Shown piece by piece: positions 7,546-15,848 of a DNA stretch of 64,000 nt; the stretch's first letter is position 1, and every line of letters begins with the position of its first letter. The notes below the pieces were generated by a model that saw only the letters and a list, made by a program, of their open reading frames with translations, was not told the DNA's origin and did no database searches. Made by a program: the position numbers and the translations under genes. Source of the stretch: an uncultured Eubacteriales bacterium (GTDB taxonomy: Bacteria; Bacillota; Clostridia; Peptostreptococcales; Anaerovoracaceae); contig CACYQX010000004.1 in the NCBI GenBank assembly GCA_902776725.1, positions 49,465-113,464 on the forward strand, read 5' to 3'.

Positions 7546-9060
7546 ATGCTGAATCTGCTTGCGGTAATTTTTCCAATACTCTTTGGGACGATACTTTACG
7601 TCCGATACCGAAAGGAGGAGAGGGTACCGACACTGCCGTATATCGTATGCATCTTGGCTACGGATATTTTGGCGCTTCTTGCCATGCTTTATTCCAAATC
7701 GATTACTCTGTTTTCACTTTCTCCCAGAGTGAACTTTGCTTTTGAGATGGATGCAGTCGGCAAGTGGTTCCTTGCGGCCGTGCTTCTTCTCTATACGTTT
7801 ACGCTTTTCTACGCATTCATATACATGAAGATAGAGGAGGATATACCGTCCTTCATGGCGTTCTACTTTATCTCACTCGGTGCGCTGATAGCGGTATGCT
7901 GCTCGGCAAACCTGGTTACGATTTACTTTGCGTTTGAGCTTACGACACTTAGCACTGTTCCTCTAGTCCTCCACGAGAAAACAAAGGAGGCAGTTGCTGC
8001 AGGTCTTAAATACTTATTCTATTCCATAGGCGGAGCGCTACTGGGTCTTCTCGGAGTATTCTTCCTCTATGCGTATGCGGGAGAGAATGTTGACTTTGTC
8101 AAAGGCGGAGTTCTTGATATGGCCAAGGCATCAGGAAACCAGGGAGTGCTTCTTGCGGTATTCTTTCTTGCGATTATAGGATACGGCACCAAAGCCGGTA
8201 TGTATCCTATGCACGGATGGCTGCCGACAGCTCACCCGATAGCACCGGCACCTGCGTCCGCACTTCTTTCCGGAATCATAGCCAAGTCCGGAGTTCTAGT
8301 AATTCTGAGATTCGTATTCTACTCAGTGGGCACGGAGTTCCTTAAAGGGACATGGGTGCAGTACGCTTGGGTATGCGTTGCACTTCTCACCATATTCATG
8401 GGATCTATGATGGCATTCAAGGAAGAAGTCTTAAAGAAGAGATTGGCTTATTCAACGATCTCGCAGATTTCATACGTAATGCTCGGTATGGCGCTTCTCA
8501 CGCAGGAAGGACTTCAGGGAAGCTTATTACAGGTAATGCAGCACGCGTCGGCAAAGGCGTGTCTCTTCCTTTGCGCCGGTGCATTTATATATCTCTACGG
8601 AAAGAGAAAGGTCGGAGAACTTAAAGGTATAGGAAAGACTTCTCCGATCATACTTTGGTGCTTCTTCTTTGCGGCGATGTCTCTCGTCGGTATTCCTCCT
8701 ATGGGCGGATTTACTTCCAAATGGCATCTCGCGCAGGCTGCTCTTAATTCGGGACTTGGATTCCTTTCGGTACTCGCACCGATAGTTCTTCTTATATCTG
8801 CGCTTCTTACGGCGGGATATCTCTTCCCAATCGTGATAGACGGATTCTTCCCGGGCGGACTCGGACACGGACATGGCCACGGCGATAAGCACGAGGAAGT
8901 CGCTGAAGAAGAACAGGATAAAAACGAAGAAACTTCGCAGAAGACATTTGAACTTGCACCTTATCTGATGTGGATTCCTTTGGTCGGGCTGATTCTAATT
9001 TCGCTCGTCATAGGTATCTTCGGTAATTCGCTTATAGGAGTCTTTGGTGGAATAGTATGA
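7546..9060 (+). CDS. MrpD/NuoM-type proton-channel subunit, second copy, with His-rich loop
   Basis: A 504-residue antiporter-like subunit. TIYFAFELTTLSTVPLVLHE, GYGTKAGMYPMHGWLPTAHPIAPAPASALLSG (about residues 214-245) and KKRLAYSTISQISYVMLGMA match the MrpD/NuoM/NuoN core. Between the last two helices there is a hydrophilic insert with HGHGHGDKHEE followed by acidic and Lys residues (near 8862-8940), a possible metal-binding or surface loop not seen in the other copies. GGGAGGACAAAT precedes the ATG. It overlaps the next gene by 4 bases. Confidence 0.9.
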   Translation: MLNLLAVIFPILFGTILYVRYRKEERVPTLPYIVCILATDILALLAMLYSKSITLFSLSPRVNFAFEMDAVGKWFLAAVLLLYTFTLFYAFIYMKIEEDIPSFMAFYFISLGALIAVCCSANLVTIYFAFELTTLSTVPLVLHEKTKEAVAAGLKYLFYSIGGALLGLLGVFFLYAYAGENVDFVKGGVLDMAKASGNQGVLLAVFFLAIIGYGTKAGMYPMHGWLPTAHPIAPAPASALLSGIIAKSGVLVILRFVFYSVGTEFLKGTWVQYAWVCVALLTIFMGSMMAFKEEVLKKRLAYSTISQISYVMLGMALLTQEGLQGSLLQVMQHASAKACLFLCAGAFIYLYGKRKVGELKGIGKTSPIILWCFFFAAMSLVGIPPMGGFTSKWHLAQAALNSGLGFLSVLAPIVLLISALLTAGYLFPIVIDGFFPGGLGHGHGHGDKHEEVAEEEQDKNEETSQKTFELAPYLMWIPLVGLILISLVIGIFGNSLIGVFGGIV

Positions 9061-10526
9061 CGTCGATATTGCTAATCACGGCAATCTTAATACCGACGAT
9101 TGGCGGACTTGCTGCTCTAAGGATTCCGTTTAAGAGCAAGCATAGTCTCCACGTATACATAGAAACGGTGGCGATTATTACTACCGCGGTTGTTTTGTTG
9201 CTCGCGATTAGATCGTCGGGAGAATTCCGTACGCTGCTTACGATTGCGCCCGGCTTTAAATTCATACTCGGATTGGACGGACTCGGAAAGCTATACGCCG
9301 TTTTGGTTTCACTGATGTGGCCGATAGTTCTTCTCTATACATTCTCCTATATGGAGCACGACGACAGGGAAAGATCATTCCTGGGATTCTATATCATGAC
9401 CTACGGCGCGACGCTAGGAATCTGTTTCTCCGGAAGTCCTCTTACGCTCTTTGTCTTCTTTGAGATGCTGAGCATATCGACGCTTCCTCTGGTCGCGCAT
9501 TATCAGGATCAGGAGAGCCTATTCTCCGCAAAAAAATACGCTGCATATCTATTCGGTGGTGCGGCGCTTGGCTTTGTTGCGGTGGTCATAGTTTCAGTTT
9601 ACGGAGAGACGGGTGCATTCAAACTCGGCGGAGATTTACTCGCGAGTGCATCTACGGAGTGGATGAGGATAATATATCTTTTTGCCTTCTTGGGCTTTGG
9701 CATCAAAGCGGCGGTATTCCCATTCCACGCGTGGCTGCCGGCGGCTTCATGCGCGCCGACTCCGGTAACGGCGCTTCTGCATGCGGTTGCGGTTGTAAAT
9801 ACGGGCGTATTCTCCGTAATAAGAATTACGTATTACAGCTTTGGACAGGATGTGCTTAAGGGAAGCTGGGTGCAGACGGTTTGTCTCATCCTTGCATCTT
9901 TCACACTCGTCTATTCTGCGGTTATAGCTGTAAAGGAAAGACATGTAAAGAGAAGACTCGCTTATTCGACGGTGAGCAACCTCTCGTATATGCTTTTTGG
10001 TATTCTGCTTTTGACACCTGAGGGAATGCTTGCGGGAACCGCGCATCTCGTATTCCACAGCTTGACCAAGATTACACTGTTTATGTGTATTGGATCCTTT
10101 ATGGAACATACGGGGAAAGCATATATGTCTGACGTAAACGGTGTAGGAAAGTATATGCCGCATACGTTTATCTGTTATACCCTGAGCGCATTGTCGCTTC
10201 TCGGTGTTCCGCTATTCTGCTGCTTCGTTTCCAAGTGGAGACTTTTGATGGCGGGTGCGGAAGTCGCGACGCCTGCGGCATATATAGGAATAGGTGCGCT
10301 CATAGTGTCTGCGTTCCTTTGTGCGCTATACGGACTCTCGGTAAGTGCGAGAGCGTTCTTCCCGGTGGAGGGGAGCGATAATTATACGGACGGCAAGAAG
10401 AGTGATGAAGGCGGATGGAGGATGCTCGTTCCTCTATATGTGTTCACCGCTTGCCAAGTGATCCTGGGAGTATTTCCGGGACCGGTACTTGACTTTATTA
10501 CGAAGATAGTGGAGGGACTGATATGA
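9057..10526 (+). CDS. MrpD/NuoM-type proton-channel subunit, third copy
   Basis: A 489-residue antiporter-like membrane protein. Core motifs are LTLFVFFEMLSISTLPLVAH, GFGIKAAVFPFHAWLPAASCAPTPVTALLHAV and KRRLAYSTVSNLSYMLFGI. About 14 hydrophobic helices are visible, with the usual broken helix around the PFHAWLPAA motif. It is close in organisation to the second and fourth copies, suggesting tandem duplication within the operon. It overlaps both neighbours by 4 bases. Confidence 0.9.
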   Translation: MTSILLITAILIPTIGGLAALRIPFKSKHSLHVYIETVAIITTAVVLLLAIRSSGEFRTLLTIAPGFKFILGLDGLGKLYAVLVSLMWPIVLLYTFSYMEHDDRERSFLGFYIMTYGATLGICFSGSPLTLFVFFEMLSISTLPLVAHYQDQESLFSAKKYAAYLFGGAALGFVAVVIVSVYGETGAFKLGGDLLASASTEWMRIIYLFAFLGFGIKAAVFPFHAWLPAASCAPTPVTALLHAVAVVNTGVFSVIRITYYSFGQDVLKGSWVQTVCLILASFTLVYSAVIAVKERHVKRRLAYSTVSNLSYMLFGILLLTPEGMLAGTAHLVFHSLTKITLFMCIGSFMEHTGKAYMSDVNGVGKYMPHTFICYTLSALSLLGVPLFCCFVSKWRLLMAGAEVATPAAYIGIGALIVSAFLCALYGLSVSARAFFPVEGSDNYTDGKKSDEGGWRMLVPLYVFTACQVILGVFPGPVLDFITKIVEGLI

Positions 10527-12526
10527 GCGGTCTCAATTTCACAATCGACGGGTTCCGCATAACCTATGGAATGATTGCGGTATGGATGTGGGCGCTTACC
10601 ACTATGTTTTCGTTCGAGTATTTCCGTCACGAGCCGGAGCACCTCAAGAGGTATGGATTCTTTACGCTCGTGACATTTATCGCGACGGAGGGCGTGATGT
10701 TCTCCGCGGATCTCATGACGACATTTATATTCTTTGAGATGCTCTCGCTTACGTCTTTCGTTTGGGTTATTCACGAGGAGACGGCAGAAGCAATCAGAGC
10801 GGCAAAGACTTATTTCTTCATTGCTATAATCGGTGGGCTTGTCCTCTTTATGGGACTTGCACTGATGTCGAACGAACTGGGAACATTGGAGTACGCCAAA
10901 CTTCACGATGCAATCATTGCATCAAAGAATCCGGGCACGATCATGGCTGCGGGAATCTGCATACTCCTCGGATTCGGTGCAAAGGCGGGTATGTTCCCGC
11001 TGCATATCTGGCTGCCAAAGTCTCATCCGGTCGCGCCGTCACCTGCGTCTGCGCTGCTTTCTGGTATTCTGACGAAGGTTGGAATCTTTGGTGTTCTCAT
11101 GACAGCGATTCCGGGATTCCTCGGTAATGGAGAACTTTCGCTTCCGTTCGGTTTAATCGTACTTCTCGCGGGAACAATCACCATGGCACTCGGTGCGGTT
11201 CTTGCGCTCTTCTCGGTCAATCTAAAGAGGACACTCGCTTGCTCCTCAATGTCACAGATAGGATTTATTCTCGTCGGAGTGGGCACGATGATTTTGATAT
11301 CATCTCTAGGGGCAACGGAATTGCCGCATGAGGTCGAGCACCTCGTCGAAGAGGCGATGGAACTTGCACATAACGGAATCGTCCTTCATATGGTCAACCA
11401 CTCGCTCATAAAGCTCGTACTCTTTATGGCGGCCGGCGTATTTGTAATGAATATTCATAAATTGAATCTGAACGATATAAGAGGTTACGGAAGAAAGAAA
11501 CCGCTTCTTCTTATTCCGTTTGTAATAGGTGCAGTCGGCATAGGCGGCATTCCTTTCTTTAACGGATATATAAGCAAGACGCTTCTCCATGAAGGCCTCG
11601 TAATAGCAAGGGAAGCTTGGGAATTACGCATGGAACTTATTGGAGCCTCATTTAATGGATTCATGCCGGAACTACTCTTTGTTATTGAATGGGTATTCCT
11701 AATCTCCGGAGGACTTACCGTCGCGTATATGCTCAAACTCTTTATCTGCATCTTTGTTGAGAAGAATCCGGAGAAACAGGATGAATATGATCGCAATCCG
11801 AATGCGATGAACAGGGTTTCCGCCGTGGCGCTTATGCTTTCTGCGGTTATCCTTCCGCTTCTCGGTCAGCCTGCGATTGTGGGAAAACTCGCGGCTCTCA
11901 TGACAGGAGAAGAGGTGTTCCACCACTTCCACGCATTCTCTCTTGTGAACCTAAAGGGCGCATTCATATCTATCGGCATAGGTATATTTGTATACTTTGT
12001 GATAGTGAGGAACGTTTTCATGAAGAGGGAAGGAGAGGCGTCGTCCGTAAAGAGCTACGTCAACCTATGGCCGGAAGGTTTGGATTTGGAAGACAGGCTA
12101 TACAGGCCTGTGCTGCTTAAGGTTCTTCCGGGTATCGGCGGTGCGATTGCATCCTTCTTTGCGAATAATACGGTGAGCGCGCCTCTTGCAAAAGGTATTT
12201 TGGAGGCGGGCAAGAGCATAGCCGGATTCTTTGCGGAGAATACGGTTACCGCACCAATATCAAAGGCGCTTCTTGAACTCGGAAAGAAGGTGGCAAGCAT
12301 CTTCTCCGTAAGCTTGGACGGTGTTTTGATACTGCTGCGCAAAACCATTTTTAAAGAAAAGGCGAGAGTCGAAGCAAAATCCGAGCATGGCCATGCATAT
12401 TCTCTCTATAAAGAGGCGGGATATGCCCTTGAACCGATACTCGAAAACTTCTCCTTTGCGATGATGATGACGGGAATCGGTATCGCGGCGGTATTTATCG
12501 CTATTTTGATAGCGGTGCTTAGATAA
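10523..12526 (+). CDS. MrpD/NuoL-like proton-channel subunit, fourth copy, extended C-terminus
   Basis: A 667-residue antiporter-like subunit. The core has TTFIFFEMLSLTSFVWVIHE, GFGAKAGMFPLHIWLPKSHPVAPSPASALLSG and LKRTLACSSMSQIGFILVG, followed by about 180 extra residues that end in a final membrane helix (about 641-665). The extension contains two related segments, GAIASFFANNTVSAPLAKGILEAGK and IAGFFAENTVTAPISKALLELGK, an internal repeat that may form an amphipathic lateral helix as in NuoL; that role is inference. It is the last gene of the operon. A palindrome and a new promoter follow within 70 bases. Confidence 0.87.
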   Translation: MSGLNFTIDGFRITYGMIAVWMWALTTMFSFEYFRHEPEHLKRYGFFTLVTFIATEGVMFSADLMTTFIFFEMLSLTSFVWVIHEETAEAIRAAKTYFFIAIIGGLVLFMGLALMSNELGTLEYAKLHDAIIASKNPGTIMAAGICILLGFGAKAGMFPLHIWLPKSHPVAPSPASALLSGILTKVGIFGVLMTAIPGFLGNGELSLPFGLIVLLAGTITMALGAVLALFSVNLKRTLACSSMSQIGFILVGVGTMILISSLGATELPHEVEHLVEEAMELAHNGIVLHMVNHSLIKLVLFMAAGVFVMNIHKLNLNDIRGYGRKKPLLLIPFVIGAVGIGGIPFFNGYISKTLLHEGLVIAREAWELRMELIGASFNGFMPELLFVIEWVFLISGGLTVAYMLKLFICIFVEKNPEKQDEYDRNPNAMNRVSAVALMLSAVILPLLGQPAIVGKLAALMTGEEVFHHFHAFSLVNLKGAFISIGIGIFVYFVIVRNVFMKREGEASSVKSYVNLWPEGLDLEDRLYRPVLLKVLPGIGGAIASFFANNTVSAPLAKGILEAGKSIAGFFAENTVTAPISKALLELGKKVASIFSVSLDGVLILLRKTIFKEKARVEAKSEHGHAYSLYKEAGYALEPILENFSFAMMMTGIGIAAVFIAILIAVLR

Positions 12527-12572
12527 CACCTGCAGAGGACGGGATGTCGAATCCGTGTAATAGATGCTTTTA

Positions 12573-12595
12573 ACCCCGAAAATGCGGGGTATAAT
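12573..12595 (+). promoter_or_regulatory. 18-bp palindrome abutting the -10 of the GTPase gene
   Basis: ACCCCG (12573-12578) and CGGGGT (12585-12590) form a perfect 6-bp dyad with a 6-nt spacer. Its last base is the first base of TATAAT (12590-12595). The -35 region is poor. The position fits an operator for a repressor or a MerR-type activator, but the hairpin could also contribute to termination of the antiporter operon, though it lacks a T tract. Confidence 0.45.
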
Positions 12596-12644
12596 TGAGG
12601 TGAAAGATTCAAATAAATAACAAAGGTTGAATGGGAGAAAAGAA

Positions 12645-13832
12645 ATGACTAAAGTAGACATTTTTTCGGGATTTCTGGGCGCAGGCAAGACTACGCTTAT
12701 CAAGAAGCTAATAGAAGAGGCTTATCCGGGTGAGAAACTGGTTCTCATCGAGAATGAGTTCGGTGATATAGGCATTGACGGAGGTTTTCTGAAGGAGTCC
12801 GGAATTCAGATAAATGAAATGAATTCGGGTTGCATCTGCTGTTCGCTCGTGGGAGATTTTGCGGAAGCTCTTGATAAGGTGATCAAGGAATTTGCGCCGG
12901 ACAGAATTTTGATAGAGCCGTCGGGCGTTGGAAAACTGAGCGATGTAATACTTGCGGTTGAAAACCTTCATAATGACGAAATAGAATTGAACGGATTTAC
13001 AACCGTCGTCGATGCAAAGAAATGCAAGATGTATATGAAGAACTTTGGTGAGTTCTTTAATAACCAAATAGAGAATGCAAGCGCTGTTGTCCTGAGCCAT
13101 ACGGCGGGACTCTCCGAGGATAAGCTCGACGCTTGCGTTGAGATGATAAGGTCGCTCAACCACGATGCGGAAATCGTTACAACGGAGTGGGATGAGTTGA
13201 CAGGAAAACAGATATTGGAAACCATGGAGAAGAAGAGCGGCATCGCCGCCGAGCTCGCCAAGCTTGCTCGCGAGATGGAAGAGGAGCATGAGCATCATCA
13301 CCACCATCATGACGATGATGACGAGGATGAGCATGAGCACCATCACCATCACCATCACGAAGACGATGACGACGATGATGGCGATGACCATGACCATGAC
13401 CATGACCATGACCATGACCATGAGCACTGCGACCACGAGCACGGTCACTGCGAGCACGACCATCATCACCATGACCACGACCACGACCATCATCATCACG
13501 ACCATGACCATCATCACCATGAACATCATGGTCACGAACACCATCATCACCATGCGGATGAAGTTTTCCAAAGTGTGGGAGTAGAGACGAGTCATAAGTT
13601 TACAGAAACTCAGATCGCGGAGGCTCTCAATAAGCTTTCTGATTTCACAACCTACGGCCAGGTGCTTAGAGCCAAGGGCATAGTTGAGGCGGAAGACGGA
13701 AAGTGGATTCACTTTGATTATGTTCCGGGCGAGGTTGATGTAAGAGAAGGAGCCGCTGCGACTACGGGTATGATTTGCGTAATAGGCGCGGGGCTCGAGG
13801 AAGACGCAGTTAAAGAATTGTTCGGAGTATAG
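12645..13832 (+). CDS. G3E GTPase (CobW/P47K family) with a ~90-residue His-rich tract
   Basis: A 395-residue putative metallochaperone GTPase. Visible elements are Walker A GFLGAGKTT (residues about 9-17), IENEFGDIGID, the metal-site motif GCICC (near residue 64), EPSGVG and a C-terminal CobW_C domain (about 310-395). Between them, residues about 215-303 are dominated by His with Asp/Glu and two Cys (roughly half the residues are His), an apparent metal reservoir or loading arm. The ATG at 12645 follows GGGAGAAAAGAA; an upstream TTG in frame at 12627 is less likely. The family delivers Zn, Ni or Co using GTP; the metal here cannot be told from sequence. A second G3E GTPase follows 12 bases downstream. 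Confidence 0.88.
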   Translation: MTKVDIFSGFLGAGKTTLIKKLIEEAYPGEKLVLIENEFGDIGIDGGFLKESGIQINEMNSGCICCSLVGDFAEALDKVIKEFAPDRILIEPSGVGKLSDVILAVENLHNDEIELNGFTTVVDAKKCKMYMKNFGEFFNNQIENASAVVLSHTAGLSEDKLDACVEMIRSLNHDAEIVTTEWDELTGKQILETMEKKSGIAAELAKLAREMEEEHEHHHHHHDDDDEDEHEHHHHHHHEDDDDDDGDDHDHDHDHDHDHEHCDHEHGHCEHDHHHHDHDHDHHHHDHDHHHHEHHGHEHHHHHADEVFQSVGVETSHKFTETQIAEALNKLSDFTTYGQVLRAKGIVEAEDGKWIHFDYVPGEVDVREGAAATTGMICVIGAGLEEDAVKELFGV

Positions 13833-13844
13833 TTGGAGAAAACA

Positions 13845-14795
13845 ATGGAAATACCTGTTTATCTATTTACGGGATTTTTGGAAAGTGGCAAGACCACGTT
13901 CATACAGGAAACGTTGGCGGGGAGTGATTTCAATGCAGGAGAGCGCACCCTGCTTCTTTTGTGCGAGGAAGGCGAGGTAGAGTACAATCCTGAAGGTTTC
14001 TTCGGAAAAAATGTATTTATCGAGAGCCTCGAGGATGAGTCTGATTTGAATCCGAAGAATCTCAGAGAGCTCCAACTAAAGCACAGCGTTGAGCGAGTTG
14101 TAATAGAGTATAACGGAATGTGGCTGATGGAAAAACTCTTTGCGGCGCTTCCGGAGGGATGGGTAATCTATCAGGAGGTTACGTTTGCCGACTCGACTAA
14201 ATTCCTAAACTACAATCAAAATATGAGGCAGCTCGTATTTGATAAACTCAAGACGGCTGATCTTGTGGTTTTTAATCGCTGCGACAATGATGCATTTACC
14301 GAAGAAACAAAACTCGAATTCCACAAGATAGTAAGGGTTGCAAACAGAAAGAATCAAATCGTATATGAATACGGACCTGACAACGCCGTTCCGGATATGA
14401 TTGTGGATCCGCTTCCGTTTGATATCGAGGCGGATGTGATAGAGATACCCGAGGATGCGTTTGCGGAATGGTATCGCGATGTGAATGATGAACCGGAGAA
14501 ATACGACGGGAAAACTGTACGTGTCCAGGGAAGATGTGCGATGGGCGCAGGTATTCCCGAAGACAGTTTCGTTTTTGGCAGACATGTGATGACCTGCTGT
14601 GTCGAGGATATTCAGTTCGCGGGTCTTCTTGCGATTTGGCCTGAAGTGAAGAGGCTTAAGCATGGTGGATGGGTTGATATAACCGCGGAAATAAGAATCG
14701 AGAATACTCCCGTATATGGGGAGCCCGGTCCGGTGCTTTTCTGCAAATCGGCAAAGGCGACAGTGCCTTGTGATCCTGAAGTTGCTACGTTTTAG
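13845..14795 (+). CDS. G3E GTPase fused to a YcgQ-like (TIGR03943) domain
   Basis: A 316-residue protein. The N-terminal ~190 residues are a G3E GTPase: Walker A GFLESGKTT (about 10-18) and NRCD as the guanine-recognition motif. The usual CxCC metal motif is absent; the equivalent region reads LLLLCEEGEVEYN. The C-terminal part (about 205-316) resembles the YcgQ/TIGR03943 domain: an aspartate/proline-rich lead, KYDGKTVRVQGRC, a Cys-Cys pair in RHVMTCCVEDIQFAGLL, and a closing GGWVDITAEI. In other Firmicutes a YcgQ-type protein is encoded next to the permease YcgR and a CobW GTPase. Here the two are one chain and no permease is visible. GGAG at 13835-13838 supports the ATG at 13845. Role: metal handling, inferred. 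Confidence 0.78.
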   Translation: MEIPVYLFTGFLESGKTTFIQETLAGSDFNAGERTLLLLCEEGEVEYNPEGFFGKNVFIESLEDESDLNPKNLRELQLKHSVERVVIEYNGMWLMEKLFAALPEGWVIYQEVTFADSTKFLNYNQNMRQLVFDKLKTADLVVFNRCDNDAFTEETKLEFHKIVRVANRKNQIVYEYGPDNAVPDMIVDPLPFDIEADVIEIPEDAFAEWYRDVNDEPEKYDGKTVRVQGRCAMGAGIPEDSFVFGRHVMTCCVEDIQFAGLLAIWPEVKRLKHGGWVDITAEIRIENTPVYGEPGPVLFCKSAKATVPCDPEVATF

Positions 14796-14803
14796 GTGAT
14801 GAA

Positions 14804-15586
14804 ATGGCAAAGTATAAAAGGCATTTTGTTATCATGTCCTACGATGTGGACGCTAACAATAATGTGAAACCGACAATCATAGCAAAGCTCTTAAACGAGA
14901 CCGCCAATCTGCATATGCGCGATAGGCGACCCACTTATTATGAACTGTTTTTTAAGGGGCTAAGCTTTATTGCGGTCAGAATGGCTTTTGAAATCAAAGA
15001 GCAGCTTCATCCCTATGACGAGGTTGATGTCTATACTTGGACGGCAGAGGGGAAGGGCGCGACATTCTTCCGCTGCTATTCGATGGAACGCGACGGCATA
15101 GAAGTAGTGAAAGCGTATAGCGAGTGGACCGTAGTAAATCTAAATACGGGAAAGCTCTGTCACAGAGATGAGATTGATTTCTCAAACTATGAGGTGGACG
15201 AACTTCACAGATTTGAGACGCCGGTCAAATTCCATTTCCCGAGCGATTTGGAATTTGAAAAATGCGGTGAGCATATCGTTGAATATGCCGATACGGATAT
15301 GAATGGGCATATGAATAATACGATCTATCAGAATATGATTTGGAGTTATGTGCCCGGGGTGGAGCATAAGAAGCTGACGGCGTTCAGTATGCGGTATATG
15401 GCCGAGGCTCTACACGGATCCAGGATAGAAATATTTAGAGCAAAGGTGACGGGTGATGTAGCTGACGGGCTTGGATCTGAAGAAAGGTACTATTTTAAGA
15501 CCATTGTGGACGGAAATGTAAATACGGCCTCCCTTGTAAGTTGCGCGGAGACGGAGCGGTATACGGAAGTGGATAAAGGAATCTAG
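14804..15586 (+). CDS. Acyl-ACP thioesterase (FatA/FatB-type)
   Basis: A 260-residue double hot-dog protein of the acyl-ACP thioesterase family (PF01643), which hydrolyses fatty acyl-ACP to release free fatty acid. The first hot dog contains the substrate-tunnel helix region (NETANLHMRDRRPTYYEL) and GLSFIAVRMAFEI. The second contains the catalytic region EYADTDMNGHMNNTIYQNM with Asp, Asn and His. The ATG at 14804 has a GGTGATGAA-type site. It lies 8 bases after the GTPase gene and probably shares its mRNA. A perfect hairpin terminator follows. Confidence 0.88.
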   Translation: MAKYKRHFVIMSYDVDANNNVKPTIIAKLLNETANLHMRDRRPTYYELFFKGLSFIAVRMAFEIKEQLHPYDEVDVYTWTAEGKGATFFRCYSMERDGIEVVKAYSEWTVVNLNTGKLCHRDEIDFSNYEVDELHRFETPVKFHFPSDLEFEKCGEHIVEYADTDMNGHMNNTIYQNMIWSYVPGVEHKKLTAFSMRYMAEALHGSRIEIFRAKVTGDVADGLGSEERYYFKTIVDGNVNTASLVSCAETERYTEVDKGI

Positions 15587-15673
15587 GAGCGTTGAGGCCG
15601 CCAAGTGGGGTTTGGATTCCGATAAGGTCCGGACATATATATAAGAAACCGCCATATTGGGTATGAAAGATAG

Positions 15674-15705
15674 CGACACACAATATATTGTGTGTCGTTT
15701 TATTT
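15674..15705 (+). terminator. Rho-independent terminator (perfect 24-nt palindrome)
   Basis: Bases 15674-15697 are a perfect palindrome (CGACACACAA, ATAT... mirrored) followed by TTTTATTTT. It ends the GTPase-thioesterase unit and isolates the dcw promoter. Confidence 0.9.
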
Positions 15706-15761
15706 TGCCTGTACGAGAGTGAGTATTCGGGTAGAATATTTGATGGTTTTTCCACAAAAAA

Positions 15762-15796
15762 TGGGTAAAAGTGTTGTTCGGTGGGGGAAAGTGGTG
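15762..15796 (+). promoter_or_regulatory. MraZ operator: four 10-bp-phased TGGGN-like repeats
   Basis: TGGGT (15762), TGTTG (15772), TGGGG (15782) and TGGTG (15792) occur exactly every 10 bp, 53-87 bases before mraZ. MraZ is known to bind direct TGGGN repeats with 5-nt spacers in its own promoter. Two boxes match fully and two are degenerate. A -10 candidate, TAGATA, follows at 15804-15809. Confidence 0.85.
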
Positions 15797-15848
15797 TAAA
15801 CTCTAGATAAATTATCATCGGCTCATTATCTATGGAGGCGCGGTTTTA

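Noticed and set aside
6023-12526. Considered as NADH dehydrogenase (complex I) genes
   Set aside because: NuoL/M/N-like proteins are present but no NuoB/C/D/I or NADH module; the MrpE/F/G and MnhB neighbours define an Mrp/Mbh-type antiporter.
13287-13553. CAY-rich tandem DNA repeat, considered as a microsatellite or CRISPR-like array
   Set aside because: There are no uniform repeat-spacer units; the pattern follows codons for His and Asp within a conserved gene.
12708-13712. 334-codon minus-strand ORF rich in Met/Val
   Set aside because: It is the antisense reading of the CAT/CAC-rich His tract and of the GTPase gene; composition is an artefact and no ribosome site is present.
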